DNA of 64,000 nucleotides from Thamnaconus septentrionalis (lineage: Eukaryota > Chordata > Actinopteri > Tetraodontiformes > Monacanthidae), in assembly GCA_009823395.1 (NCBI GenBank), contig CM020514.1, positions 11,686,466 through 11,750,465 on the forward strand, read 5' to 3'. Each line of letters opens with the position of its first letter. The stretch's first letter is position 1. A program made the position numbers and the translations under genes. The notes below the pieces were generated by a model. The model was not told the DNA's origin, did no database searches, and saw nothing but the letters and a program-made list of their open reading frames with translations. This document shows, piece after piece, positions 10,388 through 22,671 of this stretch.

Positions 10388-13290
10388 GGCGCAGGTGTTT
10401 CAAAAATTCTGACACTCCTGCGACTTCAGCTGTATCATTAAAGTCGGTGCACTTTTTTTCGTCACCAGTAGAAGTCAGCAACTTCCCTGCGTAGCTTCAA
10501 TTAGATGGCATGAATGGGAAGCTGGTCCTGTTAGGGGCACTTGGGAGTGTTACCATTGTCATTGCACATCCCATAAATCAATAAAATTAATCAATTCAAT
10601 AATTAAACCATTATTTAACACACATGCCCCTCAGAAGTCAGTCTTTGTTTGTTTGGTTTTTTTGCCCACATGTGTTTTACTAAGACCTCCTTTGGTTTAG
10701 AATACAGTATGTCAAGTGGTTCCTTTGGACTCGTACAAATATCATCTTAAAGGGGTTTGATCCCGACTAGAGAAAGAAGGGTTTTCCATGTGGAAATGCC
10801 CCATCAAACAAACATATGTTCATCATGCAGACGAGACTAATCTTTCTGAACTCCCAGTCAGTTTCAGTGCTTTGACTGTCATCCAGCCTCTTGTTGTATA
10901 TTTGCAGCTTTCTTTGTGACAATCCTTCTGCGGTGTCAAAACATGTTAATTGAGGCAAACCCAAAAAAACAATGGTTGCATTAAAAACCTTGTTTCCACA
11001 AAGCCATCTGTCCTCAAGGAGATGAGAAGGTTTCGCCGAGTTGTTGCAACAAAATGCGCCAAAATGCTGGCAAACTGTGTAAAACCATATAAAGCAGTGT
11101 AAGGCAGCAGATTCGACCATGATGCATTTCAACGCAAAACTGTTTCAAATATCGTCAGTCATTCATGGATTTCAAAACCAATCAGCTTCAATGCGGGTTC
11201 TGGAAACTCCTTATCTCTCTCCTTTCCAAACTCTTTCTCTGGGGCTCTTTCAAGGCGGACAGGTGTGACACATCTGAAGGATTTCGGAAATGTCGTATCT
11301 GTCGAGTCAGGTGAGTTATTGCATACTTTCATTGCAGTTGGGAAAAACTTTCCTAAGCATCCTTTTCACCATCTGTGTTCAACTCTGTGTATCATTATGC
11401 TGGTCGATAATGACTTCCTGGACAATTAAGTAATGGGCCAATCAGTGGCACGGGAACTTGGGCCAAGAAGCCAAGCGGCGAAGGAGATGAAAAGAAGTGG
11501 TTAGACAATGGTTTGTGGGTTCTTCCATATTAATTTCCTTTGGCAATTAAATAAGCAGCATGTGGCACCACGAGTCTGTGTCATCCTGACTTCAGAAAAT
11601 CTGTTTTCGATTTGAACAGTTTTCTTCGTTATCTTACTTTCTCCCAGACAATTTCCTCTCTCTTGCATGAGTGTGATAGGTTTTAATTTTAAAGATCTAT
11701 GGATATTTGCTCCATAAACAATGAACTATATTCAGTGTTTAGTTCAACTGGTTGGAGGAGACAGTTGCCACTGACATCATTACTAAGCTGTTTTTACTTT
11801 GAATGAAACATATTATAACCCCCATACATTTGATAAGGAACACATTTTGCCTTCAGATGATCATACACACAAATTGTGGCAACACAATCTCTGTGCTTGC
11901 GTGCCAAAAATGAAAAGGTTGTCTTTAAAAACAGCTAAAATGTTGCTGTTTTCCCCAAAAAGCAGCCGGAAGCCTTTGAGCGAGACACGCTCAACATCCT
12001 TGAGTCTTCCGTCACAGAAGATTCCAATTATCGCCTGTTCTTCATATGATGCAGATGTTCATGAGTCACGTGTGTCAGAATGTAAATCATTTCTCCCAAC
12101 CTGAAGGCTGCACATTTTTAATTGACTTCCTCTTTCATCACAGGCACATGTCAACACTAAAGGCGCATCTCGCCATAAAAACTAGCAGGGACACTTGTAA
12201 AGGGACAAAGGGCCTTCGAAAATATGGCACATCAAACATGACATAAAAGATAAGTGATCTGTGGTGGAACTTCGATCATGTGTAATTTGTGTATAAATCA
12301 AGAAGGAGAAAAGACTTTATCGTCTCGGAAGGATTTCTTCCGCTAGCACAGCAGGTGGAGTGTTTCCTGAATCATGGATTGTAAATCATTTTCAATTGGT
12401 GAGCCACCACTGTAATCCGGGTGCCACTTTAAATTTTAAGTAAAAAATTGCCTCTGGCTTCAGGTTTAACTGTAATGATTTTTGGTACAATCGGAGCAGC
12501 AAATAGAGGGGAGGTAGGAGAGCTGTCAGTCAGCCTGATTTCTTTCGGCAGAATTGGGGGACGGGTCTCTCAAGTTTTGGAAGCAGAACTCTGGGATGGA
12601 AAAGCAGAGCGAGCCACAATGCACATCAGTCAAAATTATTGCATTTATGCAATTCAGTCGTGCACGTTAGAGTGATATGTTTGCAAATGTTTAGCCCTGT
12701 TCCCCTGCACTTTCCCAACTTTACTTTTAATCCGCACCAAACAGAGTGATACTGGCTGAAGCAAAAAAGCCATTGAGGCCTGGAAATCAGGGGCTAAATG
12801 AGTCTGAAAGGGCCTAATTCGCAGTGTAATTATCCTCTAAGTTTGATGCGAGAACGTACCCGTGATTAAAGTGGTTTCCAACTTCGGGGATAGACACAAA
12901 TGTCTGAAAGCTGCAAGCTCTTATCCGCTGACTAAAAATCCATTTACTCCAATCCCATCCGACCGTGGCGACACGGTTTATCGGCGTGAGCTGCTTTTAC
13001 AAGAACTTTAGGGGAAAAAAAAGTGTTTTTCCACCTGCAAGTCACAGCCAAAAACTGTTTTGATATGGGGCACACAGTTGATAGCCTGGGTGTCATCTTG
13101 TACCACCCCAAAAAATATTAAGCTTGAATTAAATCCATGGTGCAACTAACAGGGAGCTCCTTTTTTTGCATGCATGTGTGTGATGTTTCTTCGGAGCACT
13201 TCATCTTTTGATTGCTTTAATTACAGACTTACTGTCAGCTTCCCACTCGGTGTGCAGCGAAAAACAAACTCTCTGAGCGTATGAAAAGAA

Positions 13291-13291
<1 letters not shown>

Positions 13292-13331
<40 letters not shown>
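13292..13331. repeat. (AC)n microsatellite
   Basis: Perfect 40-bp AC run. Confidence 0.95.
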
Positions 13332-13333
<2 letters not shown>

Positions 13334-16099
13334 GCGCGTAGTCGCCGAACACACTTATCTCAGCTCCGTTCAGTCTGCTCTTTGATTATCTGCCTGCCGG
13401 TGATCCGTCTTTCATCGTCTCCTCTCCCTGATCCCTTGTTCCTTTCTTGAGCTCTGCTGGGGCAGAAAATCTCCCCCCGTCTCCGTCTCTGTTTACTCTG
13501 TAGTGGCGGTAGGTGGGGAAGCCTAATCCACAACCAGCCATCATCTATGCGCGTTATAATCCCCCGCCCAAGTAGCCCACAATGTAGGAGTTGCAGTTAC
13601 AGTGTTGTCCTCAAGACCAGAAACTTTGCTATGTTATGTTGTTTTGGACTCGGCGTGTTTCCTCCCATAGATGATTCCATTGCGATGACACGGTATGACT
13701 GGGTAACCAAGAACTGAAATGCGAAACTGTAGCAGGACATAAAACGAGGCTGACATCATCCTCCTCAATATCTCCGTTATCTCCAAAATAATAAAAATTA
13801 AAAAAAAACGTAAAAGTAGAAATAAATGAAGCCCTCAATGACACAAAAAACCATGGACACTTCACTTTCCACGTTCCAAAAACCATCTGCACAAGCTTCC
13901 CAAAAAACATGGACCCTCCAGCAGATCCACAGTTGCCAATTTAATGGCCAAACAAGCCAGAAGCACCACATCATCAGAGCAGCCATGATGTTAATGATCT
14001 GTTTCCTTAAGTTGCGGCTGCCGCCAGTACTCAATCAGCTCCAGCTCCATCAAATGTTCTAATGTTTTTACTGATTAAAGGGTCGGACTCAAACATCACG
14101 TTACAGAATGCTTTTTTCCCCTTACAAATGTACGATCCTACAATCTTACGACTCTGAGTGCTCGGAAGTTGATGACCAACCAAAGTGGGCTGCAGGGTTC
14201 CTTAAGAAGACACAGATTAGACCACTAACCTCAACTGAGTAAACTTGCTCCCTGGGGCCCAAATAAAAGGTTTCATCTGCTGATTTAATATAGGTAAGTG
14301 AACTGTTTGTGATGCGTGGGAAAACAACAGTGGCTACAGTGAAACCTGTGATTAGTAAAGTTTTTTTTCCCTTTTCTTTTTAATGCTGCATTCCACTGAG
14401 CTGGCATGCAAATTAAAAAGTAATGACACAAAGTTCTATCTCTCATTCAGCTGATGGCAGCAGGCCTTCCAGGAAGCCTCAGAAGATATATGAAGGAATA
14501 CATTCCCAGCCAGTGCATGATTTTTGCAAGATACTGTATAGTGTACACCAAAGTCTGTAATCCAGTGAAGTGAAATGGCACCAATACGCCTGCCAATTCC
14601 CTTGCAAAGCATTTGTTAGAATTCCGTGTCAGATGTGTGAGGCATTATGAAACATTCAACCCCCAAAGTGATCCTATAAGAGCTCTAAATTTGTCAAGCG
14701 AGGGGAGGCGGATATGCTGCATGGATTGGAATCGGCTGTGACATAAATGGCAATGATATGATCCAAATGTAATAGAAAGAAGACGTCCAGCGATATCTCC
14801 ACTAAATAGATAGGGTGATTGTGTGAATTCTAGCCTGGCGACAGAGCAACAAGTGAGCAAACACGCTCCTATTCACTCCAGTAAAGTATAGGATGATCAT
14901 GACTACAGGCGCCGGCTTTGTTAGTTTTTTCTGCCTTCATCCCTTTAATCCTCCGAAGCCATCGCACTCCGTTTGAAGACGACTTACACTTGCCCAACCC
15001 CCTTCTCCTCACCCCCCCATCCCCTGTGTTTCTTCTTGCGTCTGCCGCGCTGTCTACAGGTGAGACATGAAAGGTCCCACTGCGGTGGGGACGCATGCCG
15101 CTGGAGGCTGCAGGGAGGGGAAGACAGGCATGGATAGGGAGGTAGAAAAGAGAGGCTGAGATTGAAGGGAGGGGGATTGATTTCCACCTCCAGCAGCTAC
15201 AGTTCAAAGCCAGCCTGCAGTTCAGAGGCTCGGCAGGACCTGGCATGTCCCCGGCCCGGGCCCGGCTGCCTGTCTGTGGGCAGGACTTCCCCTGCGGGCC
15301 CCGGGACAGCCAGGCGGCACCAAAGGAAAACAATTATTCAGATAGAATAGAGAAGTGTGCAAGGTCACAGACATGTGGCATAGGAAAGAGAGAAAGTGTA
15401 AGAGGTGAAGTTTCCGCCAAACAACTATTTATCCCAACCACTGTTGTTTGTTTGTTTGTTTGTTTAGTTCTGCACAGCCTGTGTTTATTTGTGGCTGTTA
15501 TGGTTTCAAAAGAAAAGAAAAACACCCCAGTCGTGTCAAAAAGCAATTTGGGCTTAAAGAGGAGAAAAAAATGTTCTCATAGTTTTTCTTCCACCTTGGG
15601 CTACGACCTTTGCACTGACACGTACCTTTTACATACTTGATATCACTGTGTTACTGTACTCTTGCAACGCTAGGCTAGACCATGCTGAAAATATGTATTT
15701 TGCACAGATGGAAAAAGAGGCAACGCTGTAAACACATTTCTGCTGCCTTAAACAAACAAGGCAGCGATTCGATTTAAAAGTTGGATCCTGCCACAGTGAG
15801 GAGATGGGATGCCAGTCATCCCTCAGCATGTCATCGAATTCAGACAAAAAAACAACAACAACAACAAAAACAACAAGCCCAAGTTACAGATCTCAGTTGC
15901 GTTTCTGATATGCATCAGCAGCCCTGTTTAGATGAAGAAGAAAAAAAAGAACGTTTCTTGGAAGCGGAGGAGGTGAAAAAACGCATCAATGCACACGTTT
16001 GGCATAATGAGCGGGGTTTTTTGCCAAGGAATTTCCCTCAAGTCTTGCAGCAAACCGTCCTCACATTCCTGAAAGAGCGGCGCTGCTCGGGCGTCTTAC

Positions 16100-16410
16100 C
16101 TGGAGCTCAGGCAGCCAAGGTGGAAGGAGGGAGGTGGGGAGGAGGTCGCTGCTCTCCGCGCGGGGATTCTGCTAATCAAAGTCCGAAGTGACTTGCGATC
16201 AGTCTCTGGCCTGGTGTGCCGTGCACATCGCCCGGCCAAAAGTGCTGTCTGGTGAGCTTTCTCCTCCGTGCGCCTCCGACTGGTGTGCCAGCCTCCACTT
16301 TGGCCGCACGTCGGTAAGTTTTTGCGAGGCTCCTCCCTGACGAGGGAGGGGAGGAGAGATGGTGGCAAAAAATAGGAGTGACGAGCTCCCTCCTCCCTGA
16401 AGCAGAAACA
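16100..16410 (-). other. edar: Candidate noncoding first exon of edar
   Basis: On the minus strand a GC-rich stretch ends GAGCTCCAG followed by gtaaga (donor at 16099-16094), a strong donor. It lies upstream of the edar start-codon exon, which itself has a good acceptor and so needs an upstream exon. Human EDAR also has a noncoding first exon. The right-hand limit (transcription start) is not determined; about 16410 is a guess from the end of the purine/pyrimidine-biased block. Another strong minus-strand donor (gtaagt, exon end at 14988) is an alternative. No coding sequence is claimed here. Confidence 0.4.
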
Positions 16411-16476
16411 CATTAACGTGGCCCAGGTAGACCGGCTGCTGGAGCAATTAGCAGGCTGTTGGGCTACGACTCAACT

Positions 16477-16490
16477 CCGCCATCTAGTGG
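16477..16490 (-). promoter_or_regulatory. CTCF-consensus motif
   Basis: The plus strand reads CCGCCATCTAGTGG, a full match to the degenerate vertebrate CTCF core SYGCCMYCTRSTGG; the motif strand is minus (CCACTAGATGGCGG). It lies just outside the candidate edar first exon, between edar and sh3rf3. The motif match is seen directly; occupancy is not known. Confidence 0.55.
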
Positions 16491-17429
16491 CCACAGACTG
16501 GATATTGCATCCTCTTGATCGCTGCAGTTGGATTCTATATCATGGGTGTGGATGGTGTCAGTGGTGCCTGCAAAATAAATTTGACCCTTTATTGCGTGTG
16601 CATTTCACAAGTGAGCAATACCACTCGACCATATATATTGGCATGCACATTGCTTTTATTAAGCACAATTTTTAATGTGTTTTCATCCTGTTAGTCTCTT
16701 ATCAACTTTTTTCTCTCACCAAACTCCAAATTCGTTTACTGTAAACTGAACAGTCATGCCATTAAACGTTATTGGTATAGAACTTAGGGGGGGGGAAAAA
16801 ACATGTTAGTTCATGCCAAGGGCTGAATTAATACGATAATACAAACAATACTGTCTGTTGCAGTGAAATGCCAACCACTCCCCCAGAGTAAAGGTAACCC
16901 ATAATACCAGAGATATGATGTAACTATACCACACACAATTCTGCCTTGATTGTATGTAGTGCTTTGAATAAAACTTGATCGGCATTGGAGGTTTTTTCTC
17001 TCTCCATGTTTCAGCACAGATGTTGTGACATCTGAGTCTTTTAAAATCAGAAATAGCTGAAAATTTTACTTTTTCAATATGAACTGTTGTACTTTGTGAT
17101 TATCCTTTTTAGGGACATTGTGAGCATCATAGATCTGCAACTTTTACAATTTAAAATAATACACTACACAATTCTAGAAGTAGTTACTCCCTGTCTTTTA
17201 TCAGAACCATATGGCATTTTCAAAATCAAAAGTAGAACAAAGAACAGCAATGAAAACTCTATAATATGTTTTTCTTTACTCCCGACTGGTTTTGCCGGAG
17301 TTCAGTTACCGCACGCAGCAAGCTGCGATCTCACACTGGCAAGTATAGATGAAAATATATAACACCTGATTTATGCCACTGCCAATGCTCCAGCTATACC
17401 TGCAGTGTTTTACCGTTGCCTTTTAATCC

Positions 17430-17469
17430 AAACACACCCAGTCAGAGTCAGAGCTGTCTGGGTGTGTTT
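17430..17469. repeat. Inverted repeat, 12-bp perfect arms, 16-nt loop
   Basis: AAACACACCCAG at 17430-17441 and its exact reverse complement CTGGGTGTGTTT at 17458-17469. No following T-run or RNA gene context. Confidence 0.85.
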
Positions 17470-19647
17470 TGAGCAGTGGGGTGAAAACCATTGGTGTGTA
17501 AACACAAAACACAGCCAGACATCAAAATAATAATTACATACATCTATAGACGGTGGCAGAAGGGTCGCAAAATACTTCAACTATCGCTAGAAAAGCATTT
17601 TACCTAAAGCTTTGAAACAGTGGCTATAAATTATGTGCAGTTTTTTTTTCTTTTCTTATTTTGCGTTTGTGTGATGTGGATGACTGTCGACCAAAGCTTG
17701 GACTTCAGTCCTCCTCTCCCTCTCCTCCCTCTTTCCGCTGTGTCTCCTCGTCTCAGTCACAGGAAGGGTGAGATAAAAGAGGGGCTTTGAAAACACTGGG
17801 AGGCCTGTAATTATTAGCTCTCTCCCCCATTTTGTCTGTCTCTCTGTCTGTCTGGCCCTCGAACCTGTTTTCTTCATCTGTTTTCCCCGCCCTCTATCAA
17901 TTTCCGGTTCTCTCGCTCTTTCTCGCTCTCCTCTGTCCCCACATCATGACGCTAAAGGTCTCCAGTCTCGCTGGAGTCCTCCTCTTATGTTTTTCCTCTC
18001 GCCGTCTCTCCGTCCCGCTCCTTCTCGTAGGGGATTGCCGATTCAGGGGCTTCCTGTCTGGGAAGAAGGATGAGAGGAGGAGATCTGGGATGAGATGAGG
18101 GGATATGGAGAGGATAACCAGGGCAAAGGCTTCTGTCGGGAGAATGATAGCTTCTCCGTCGCAACTGATACAAAACACAAATCAGGCGCAGCCTGTGTTT
18201 ACTGTGATTAATGCTGGCGCGCAGAAACACAGGCAGCTGTCTCTGCGAGAGATAAAATGGGGCGTAAAGGGACATGCTCGGGATGTATTTCTGCAACCGT
18301 GAAAGACTGATGTGAAGACGTCAAGTTGAATTTAGAAGTCGAGTGAAATGTTTATATTCTTTATTTCATTTTAATGTAATCGGAAATGTACATGTTGGCA
18401 ATGATTTGCCATTTTCACATAATGTAAGTCATAATAAGTCATTTAGGGAATATTTGGAAGACCCTCTTTGTAAACAAAGGACATTTCTTGTTCGTATCAG
18501 TTTTTTTTATGGTGGGCCTCACTGTACCTTTTGAATTTCAAGCACACGCAGGCTTTATGTTTTGTTTTGGGGGTTTTGCCGTGTTTATTTTAGCATTTGG
18601 CTCTTAAAATTGAACTGCACTGTACAAACAAGGTTTTGGACTTATGCTTTCTTTGTCCATGAATAAATCTAATCATTTGGGGATTAGACTCTGAGCCTCT
18701 GCAAAGTCTCAAGTTCAGCATCAACTAATCGTAGAGATGCATGTTTCATAGATTCCCTATTATGCAGCAGCTGTCGTTTTAACAGCAGCAGCAGCAGCGG
18801 CGGCAACCCTCCACAGCCTACTTCAAAGTACTGTAGCCGGGAGAGGACGACAGTCAGCGGAGGCCTAATTTACTGCTTTCTGTAATGAAGTTATAGAGCG
18901 TCTTTCATTTGCTGCTAAATCTTTGAGAGTGCACTTCCTCTTGCTTTTCAGTCAACTCAAGGACACACAAACTCAGGCTTCTGAATAGAAAAATAACATA
19001 TGTAATCATTTTCCCCCGTTATTTTCAAAATAAGAGAAAGGCTGTATAAATTAACCTTCAATGTACAGTATTTTGCCATAAAATTTAAGGGAACTAATGT
19101 TTAAAAAAAAATTCAAAGCTGAAGAGATAAATGTACACAGCAATGATCAATTATTGGCCTCTGCTGTAGTGAGTGTCTACTGAGCAAGCAAGGATGCACC
19201 GTGACCGTCACTGTACTGTGAACAGTGACAAGTGACGAATTAAGCACTTAATATTGCAAGTGGAGGCGCCTGATATCACTTTCCTCTATAGATGTCATTA
19301 CAGACGTCATTACTGTACTTTGTTTGATGATATTTTATCCATGTAATTCAAACAAGGCTGATTCACAAAACACCTACAGCTTAAACTCCTTCCTTCTCTT
19401 GTGGAGCAATTTGGCGTCACAGGGGTGAACCTGCTGCGGACCAGCTGACCTTGTTGCCAGTCGTTTGATGCCGTTCTTGTCTTAGAGAGCGTGTACGCTC
19501 ATTCTCTAACTACTTCTCAACAAGGAAGCAGAGAGCCCGGTTGCCATGGTAACTGCCGCGTCAGCTAACCTACTTTTGCATGAACGAAGGACATTGGTGG
19601 AAGGGAGAGAGGTGCACGATACGTATAGGTACACACACGTGTGCGCG

Positions 19648-19649
<2 letters not shown>

Positions 19650-19690
<41 letters not shown>
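19650..19690. repeat. (CA)n microsatellite
   Basis: Perfect CA run of about 41 bp. Confidence 0.95.
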
Positions 19691-19694
<4 letters not shown>

Positions 19695-20984
19695 AGCCCT
19701 TCTACATGTTCCTGATAATGGATCGTCTCAGGTAAACATGATTTGATCTTGGCTTACACCGTCAAAGAGAGAACGTAGGGGGACTTTACAGAGAAATTAT
19801 ATTACAGATGTAAAGGTGAAGAAAAACGCCACTCAATGTCACTTTTATTGGTTGGAAAATAACCAGTAAAAGACCTTCAATGTCAGTTTAAGCTTTGGCA
19901 CAAGTCATGATCACCAGCTTCCCTGATGCAGAGCATTCAGTGGTGGAAAATAAATCACTTTCTTATGATAGCAAATGTAGTGTCGCGTTTGCCAAAAGAA
20001 AATGCATTAAAACCAGCCAACTGTGTGGCCAGTGATTATTTCACAGCTTTAAGATGTTACAGTGAGACACAATAAAATTAATTCCATATTTAAAAAGAAA
20101 AAAGTCACCACTAAACCTGCGGTTACCTCCACTTTGTGCAACATCTCTTACTGCAGGATGTTTTGACCCCATGCATTTAGTTACATGTGACCTCTTCAGT
20201 CTTAATGGCACCTCACAAATGTGCTCAAGCCTAATTGACCCCCTTCCCCTCCTCCCATTGGAGCGGTGTTTGCCTTTTGTCCGTTATTGACAGCGCGGCG
20301 CTCCACTGGGAGCCCTGGCCACGCTGCTTAACTGGATTGAGGGGATTTTCAGCCAATAATCATTTTTGTTGGCCTCTCCCTGTGGCTCCCCTGTAATTCC
20401 CACTCAACCCGCTGTGGAGAATTGTATTAAGCAGTAGAAATGCGCTACGCGCCATGAGACACGGGCGTGTGTGCGATAGAGTGTGAAAGAGGAAGGGACC
20501 GTGAGTTTGGGCTCGATGCCAACACTTGTTGGCCACTACACAAAGTGACGCCGGCCGCGAAAATTGAGCTCTTGAAACAACACTTCTTCACGTTTCTCAA
20601 TTACGACTGCTAAACACTTCCCCTTTTTTATGGGTCCCGCTTTCAGAACAAAGGCTCCTTCTGTCTAGCTTTTATTAAGTGGGGCGCCTCCGGTGACCTT
20701 TAATTTTGCCTTTTTTTTGGAAGAGATTCAATTCCCGCCGCTTTGATTTGTGAAGCCGCGCAGCACTTACGACGGTCGGAGGAAATTAGTCGGAGCACAA
20801 AGAGGCCAGATCACTGACTTGGAGTTTCAGCTTTATGTGGACAACAAAGAGCCGTCATCATCTGAACCATCACTCAGTCTTAATGAGTGATGTAAATAGT
20901 CCTCAGCAGCCTTGCAAGTGAGGCGTGTGCAGTGGAATACATGAAACTTACAGTTTCAGATTAATCTGTGTAAATACTGTCTGA

Positions 20985-20985
<1 letters not shown>

Positions 20986-21021
<36 letters not shown>
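20986..21021. repeat. (AC)n microsatellite
   Basis: Perfect 36-bp AC run. Confidence 0.95.
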
Positions 21022-21024
<3 letters not shown>

Positions 21025-21106
21025 AAACAGTCCACCCTGTGCGTTCCATCGTGGGTGGTAACTAGCAGGCCCACCCCTTTACTCAGGCAGCCATTGCCGT
21101 GTGTCT

Positions 21107-21110
<4 letters not shown>

Positions 21111-21160
<50 letters not shown>
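21111..21160. repeat. (CA)n microsatellite
   Basis: Perfect 50-bp CA run, 90 bp from the previous one. Confidence 0.95.
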
Positions 21161-21162
<2 letters not shown>

Positions 21163-22179
21163 TGCAGGGGTAAAATCACTGCCTTCAGGGCTGAGAATGA
21201 GCAGCGTGCAGGTCTGAACAGGTGAACAATGCGTTGCGAGCAGGCAGCCGCAGCTGAGAAACAATGCAAACACACACTTTCCCATGAGTGTGTTGTGTTG
21301 TCTAGACACACATACACACACATCATGGAATGAATGTATACGCGTATGTACCTTCATTGCATCCTCTGTGTTTTATATATGATTCAAAAACAACAGCACT
21401 TTTATTTTTTTTGCAATACCCACAGCGTAGCTATGAGAGCATATACTCCTCGGTTTATCATCGAGCCTGACTACATAATTATCCCCTTTGAGTGCAAGAA
21501 TATCTCTGAGGTTTATCCGATTGTTTAGGCAGCCTATCATTTACACCGCAGCCGTGCCATTTAGTTTGTGTTCTATATTCAGGGATTTAGCAAGCAAATA
21601 ATTTTGCTGAAGGAGAAAAAAAAGATAATTATTTTGGACTTTTTCTAAGCCTTGAAAGGAAGACACCCCCCTCCACCACCACCACCACCACCAAAAAAAA
21701 AAAACCTTCACTAACTCATAACCACCAGGCGTCGCCACAAAACAGTTTTTCCCTTCAAAAAAAAAAAAGAAGAAGCTTCCAGCTGGATGAAGCAGCCTAA
21801 TAAACCACGATGTCAGCCTGGAGGGGCTTGAACATTTGAAGCCACGCGAATGCGAAAAAAAAAAAAAAAAAAAAAGTCAGTGAAAACGAGTGTGTTTTTT
21901 GCTGTGAAAACAACGTGCCAGAAGAGCAGGTGGACCATAAAGGATTAAAAAAAGAAAAAGAAAGAAAAGGTGGACGGCGTTTGGATCCAAACTTGTGTAA
22001 CCAAAGAGTGTTTTATGCTGGGAACCGAGCCCGACTTGCGGAGGCAGTGCAGGCGTGACGACAACCTGCATGAGCTCATCGCCGAGCAGGTTGTTTTTGC
22101 GCAGGTTTGCAGGAAAAGAGAGACCTCGACTGTTGTTGACCGTCTTCCCTCATCTCTCACACACATGCACGCGCGCCGC

Positions 22180-22182
<3 letters not shown>

Positions 22183-22230
<48 letters not shown>
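22183..22230. repeat. (CT)24 microsatellite
   Basis: Perfect 48-bp CT tract, continuing into an impure pyrimidine tract to about 22244. Complementary to the GA tract at 22418-22465. Confidence 0.95.
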
Positions 22231-22235
<5 letters not shown>

Positions 22236-22414
22236 TCTCCCCCCGTCTGCCTCCATCAGTCTGTCTGCGGTGCGTGAGCGCGCTCCGCAGTTGCGATCGG
22301 CGCGCAAATGATGATGATGATGGTGGTGGTGATGATGAGAGCGTGACCTCACTGCTTCCTGCACACTGCACAGCTGCTGGAGAGAGCAGGGCTGGAGAAA
22401 CAGAAAGACGCTTA

Positions 22415-22417
<3 letters not shown>

Positions 22418-22465
<48 letters not shown>
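22418..22465. repeat. (GA)24 microsatellite
   Basis: Perfect 48-bp GA tract upstream of the sh3rf3 start codon. Reverse complement of the 22183-22230 tract. Confidence 0.95.
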
Positions 22466-22466
<1 letters not shown>

Positions 22467-22671
22467 GGTGGGAAACTGGGCACCACGACCGGCTGAGCGC
22501 TGGGACTCGATCGCGGGGCGTCCTCCTCCACCTCCTCCACCGCCCCTCTCCTCTGTCCCCCCTACCTCCTCCTCCGCTGGCTGCCTCCCAGAATGTTCTG
22601 CGCCCCCGGTTCCTCTCCACGGTACAGCAGCCAGTCGCCGCGGCGTGCCCACCGACACTGAACAAGCCCAG

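Larger units (their letters stand above)
16500..22000. other. Intergenic region between edar and sh3rf3
   Basis: About 5.5 kb with no coding sequence I can support. It contains a 12-bp-arm hairpin (17430-17469), CA microsatellites (19650-19690, 20986-21021, 21111-21160), a short CAG/CGG run near 18787-18803, and a block at about 20215-20460 that looks unlike surrounding low-complexity sequence and could be conserved regulatory DNA. Confidence 0.7.
22000..22671 (+). promoter_or_regulatory. sh3rf3: sh3rf3 promoter/5' leader region
   Basis: GC-rich sequence with many CpG directly upstream of the sh3rf3 start. It contains (CT)24 (22183-22230), an ATG/GTG trinucleotide run (about 22308-22338) and (GA)24 (22418-22465). 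No TATA box is placed and the transcription start is unknown. Upstream ATGs in other frames (for example in 22308-22325) would be upstream start codons if transcribed. The RING frame is open from at least 22468 to 22672 without an ATG, so a non-ATG N-terminal extension is formally possible but unsupported. Confidence 0.55.

Noticed and set aside
14869..15333. Minus-strand 154-codon frame in a GC-rich patch
   Set aside because: No recognisable domain, no supporting splice pair and biased composition; at most the patch may hold a noncoding exon ending at 14988.
15781..16191. Plus-strand 136-codon frame near the candidate edar first exon
   Set aside because: Low-complexity Gln/Lys start from CAA repeats and no similarity to any family I know.
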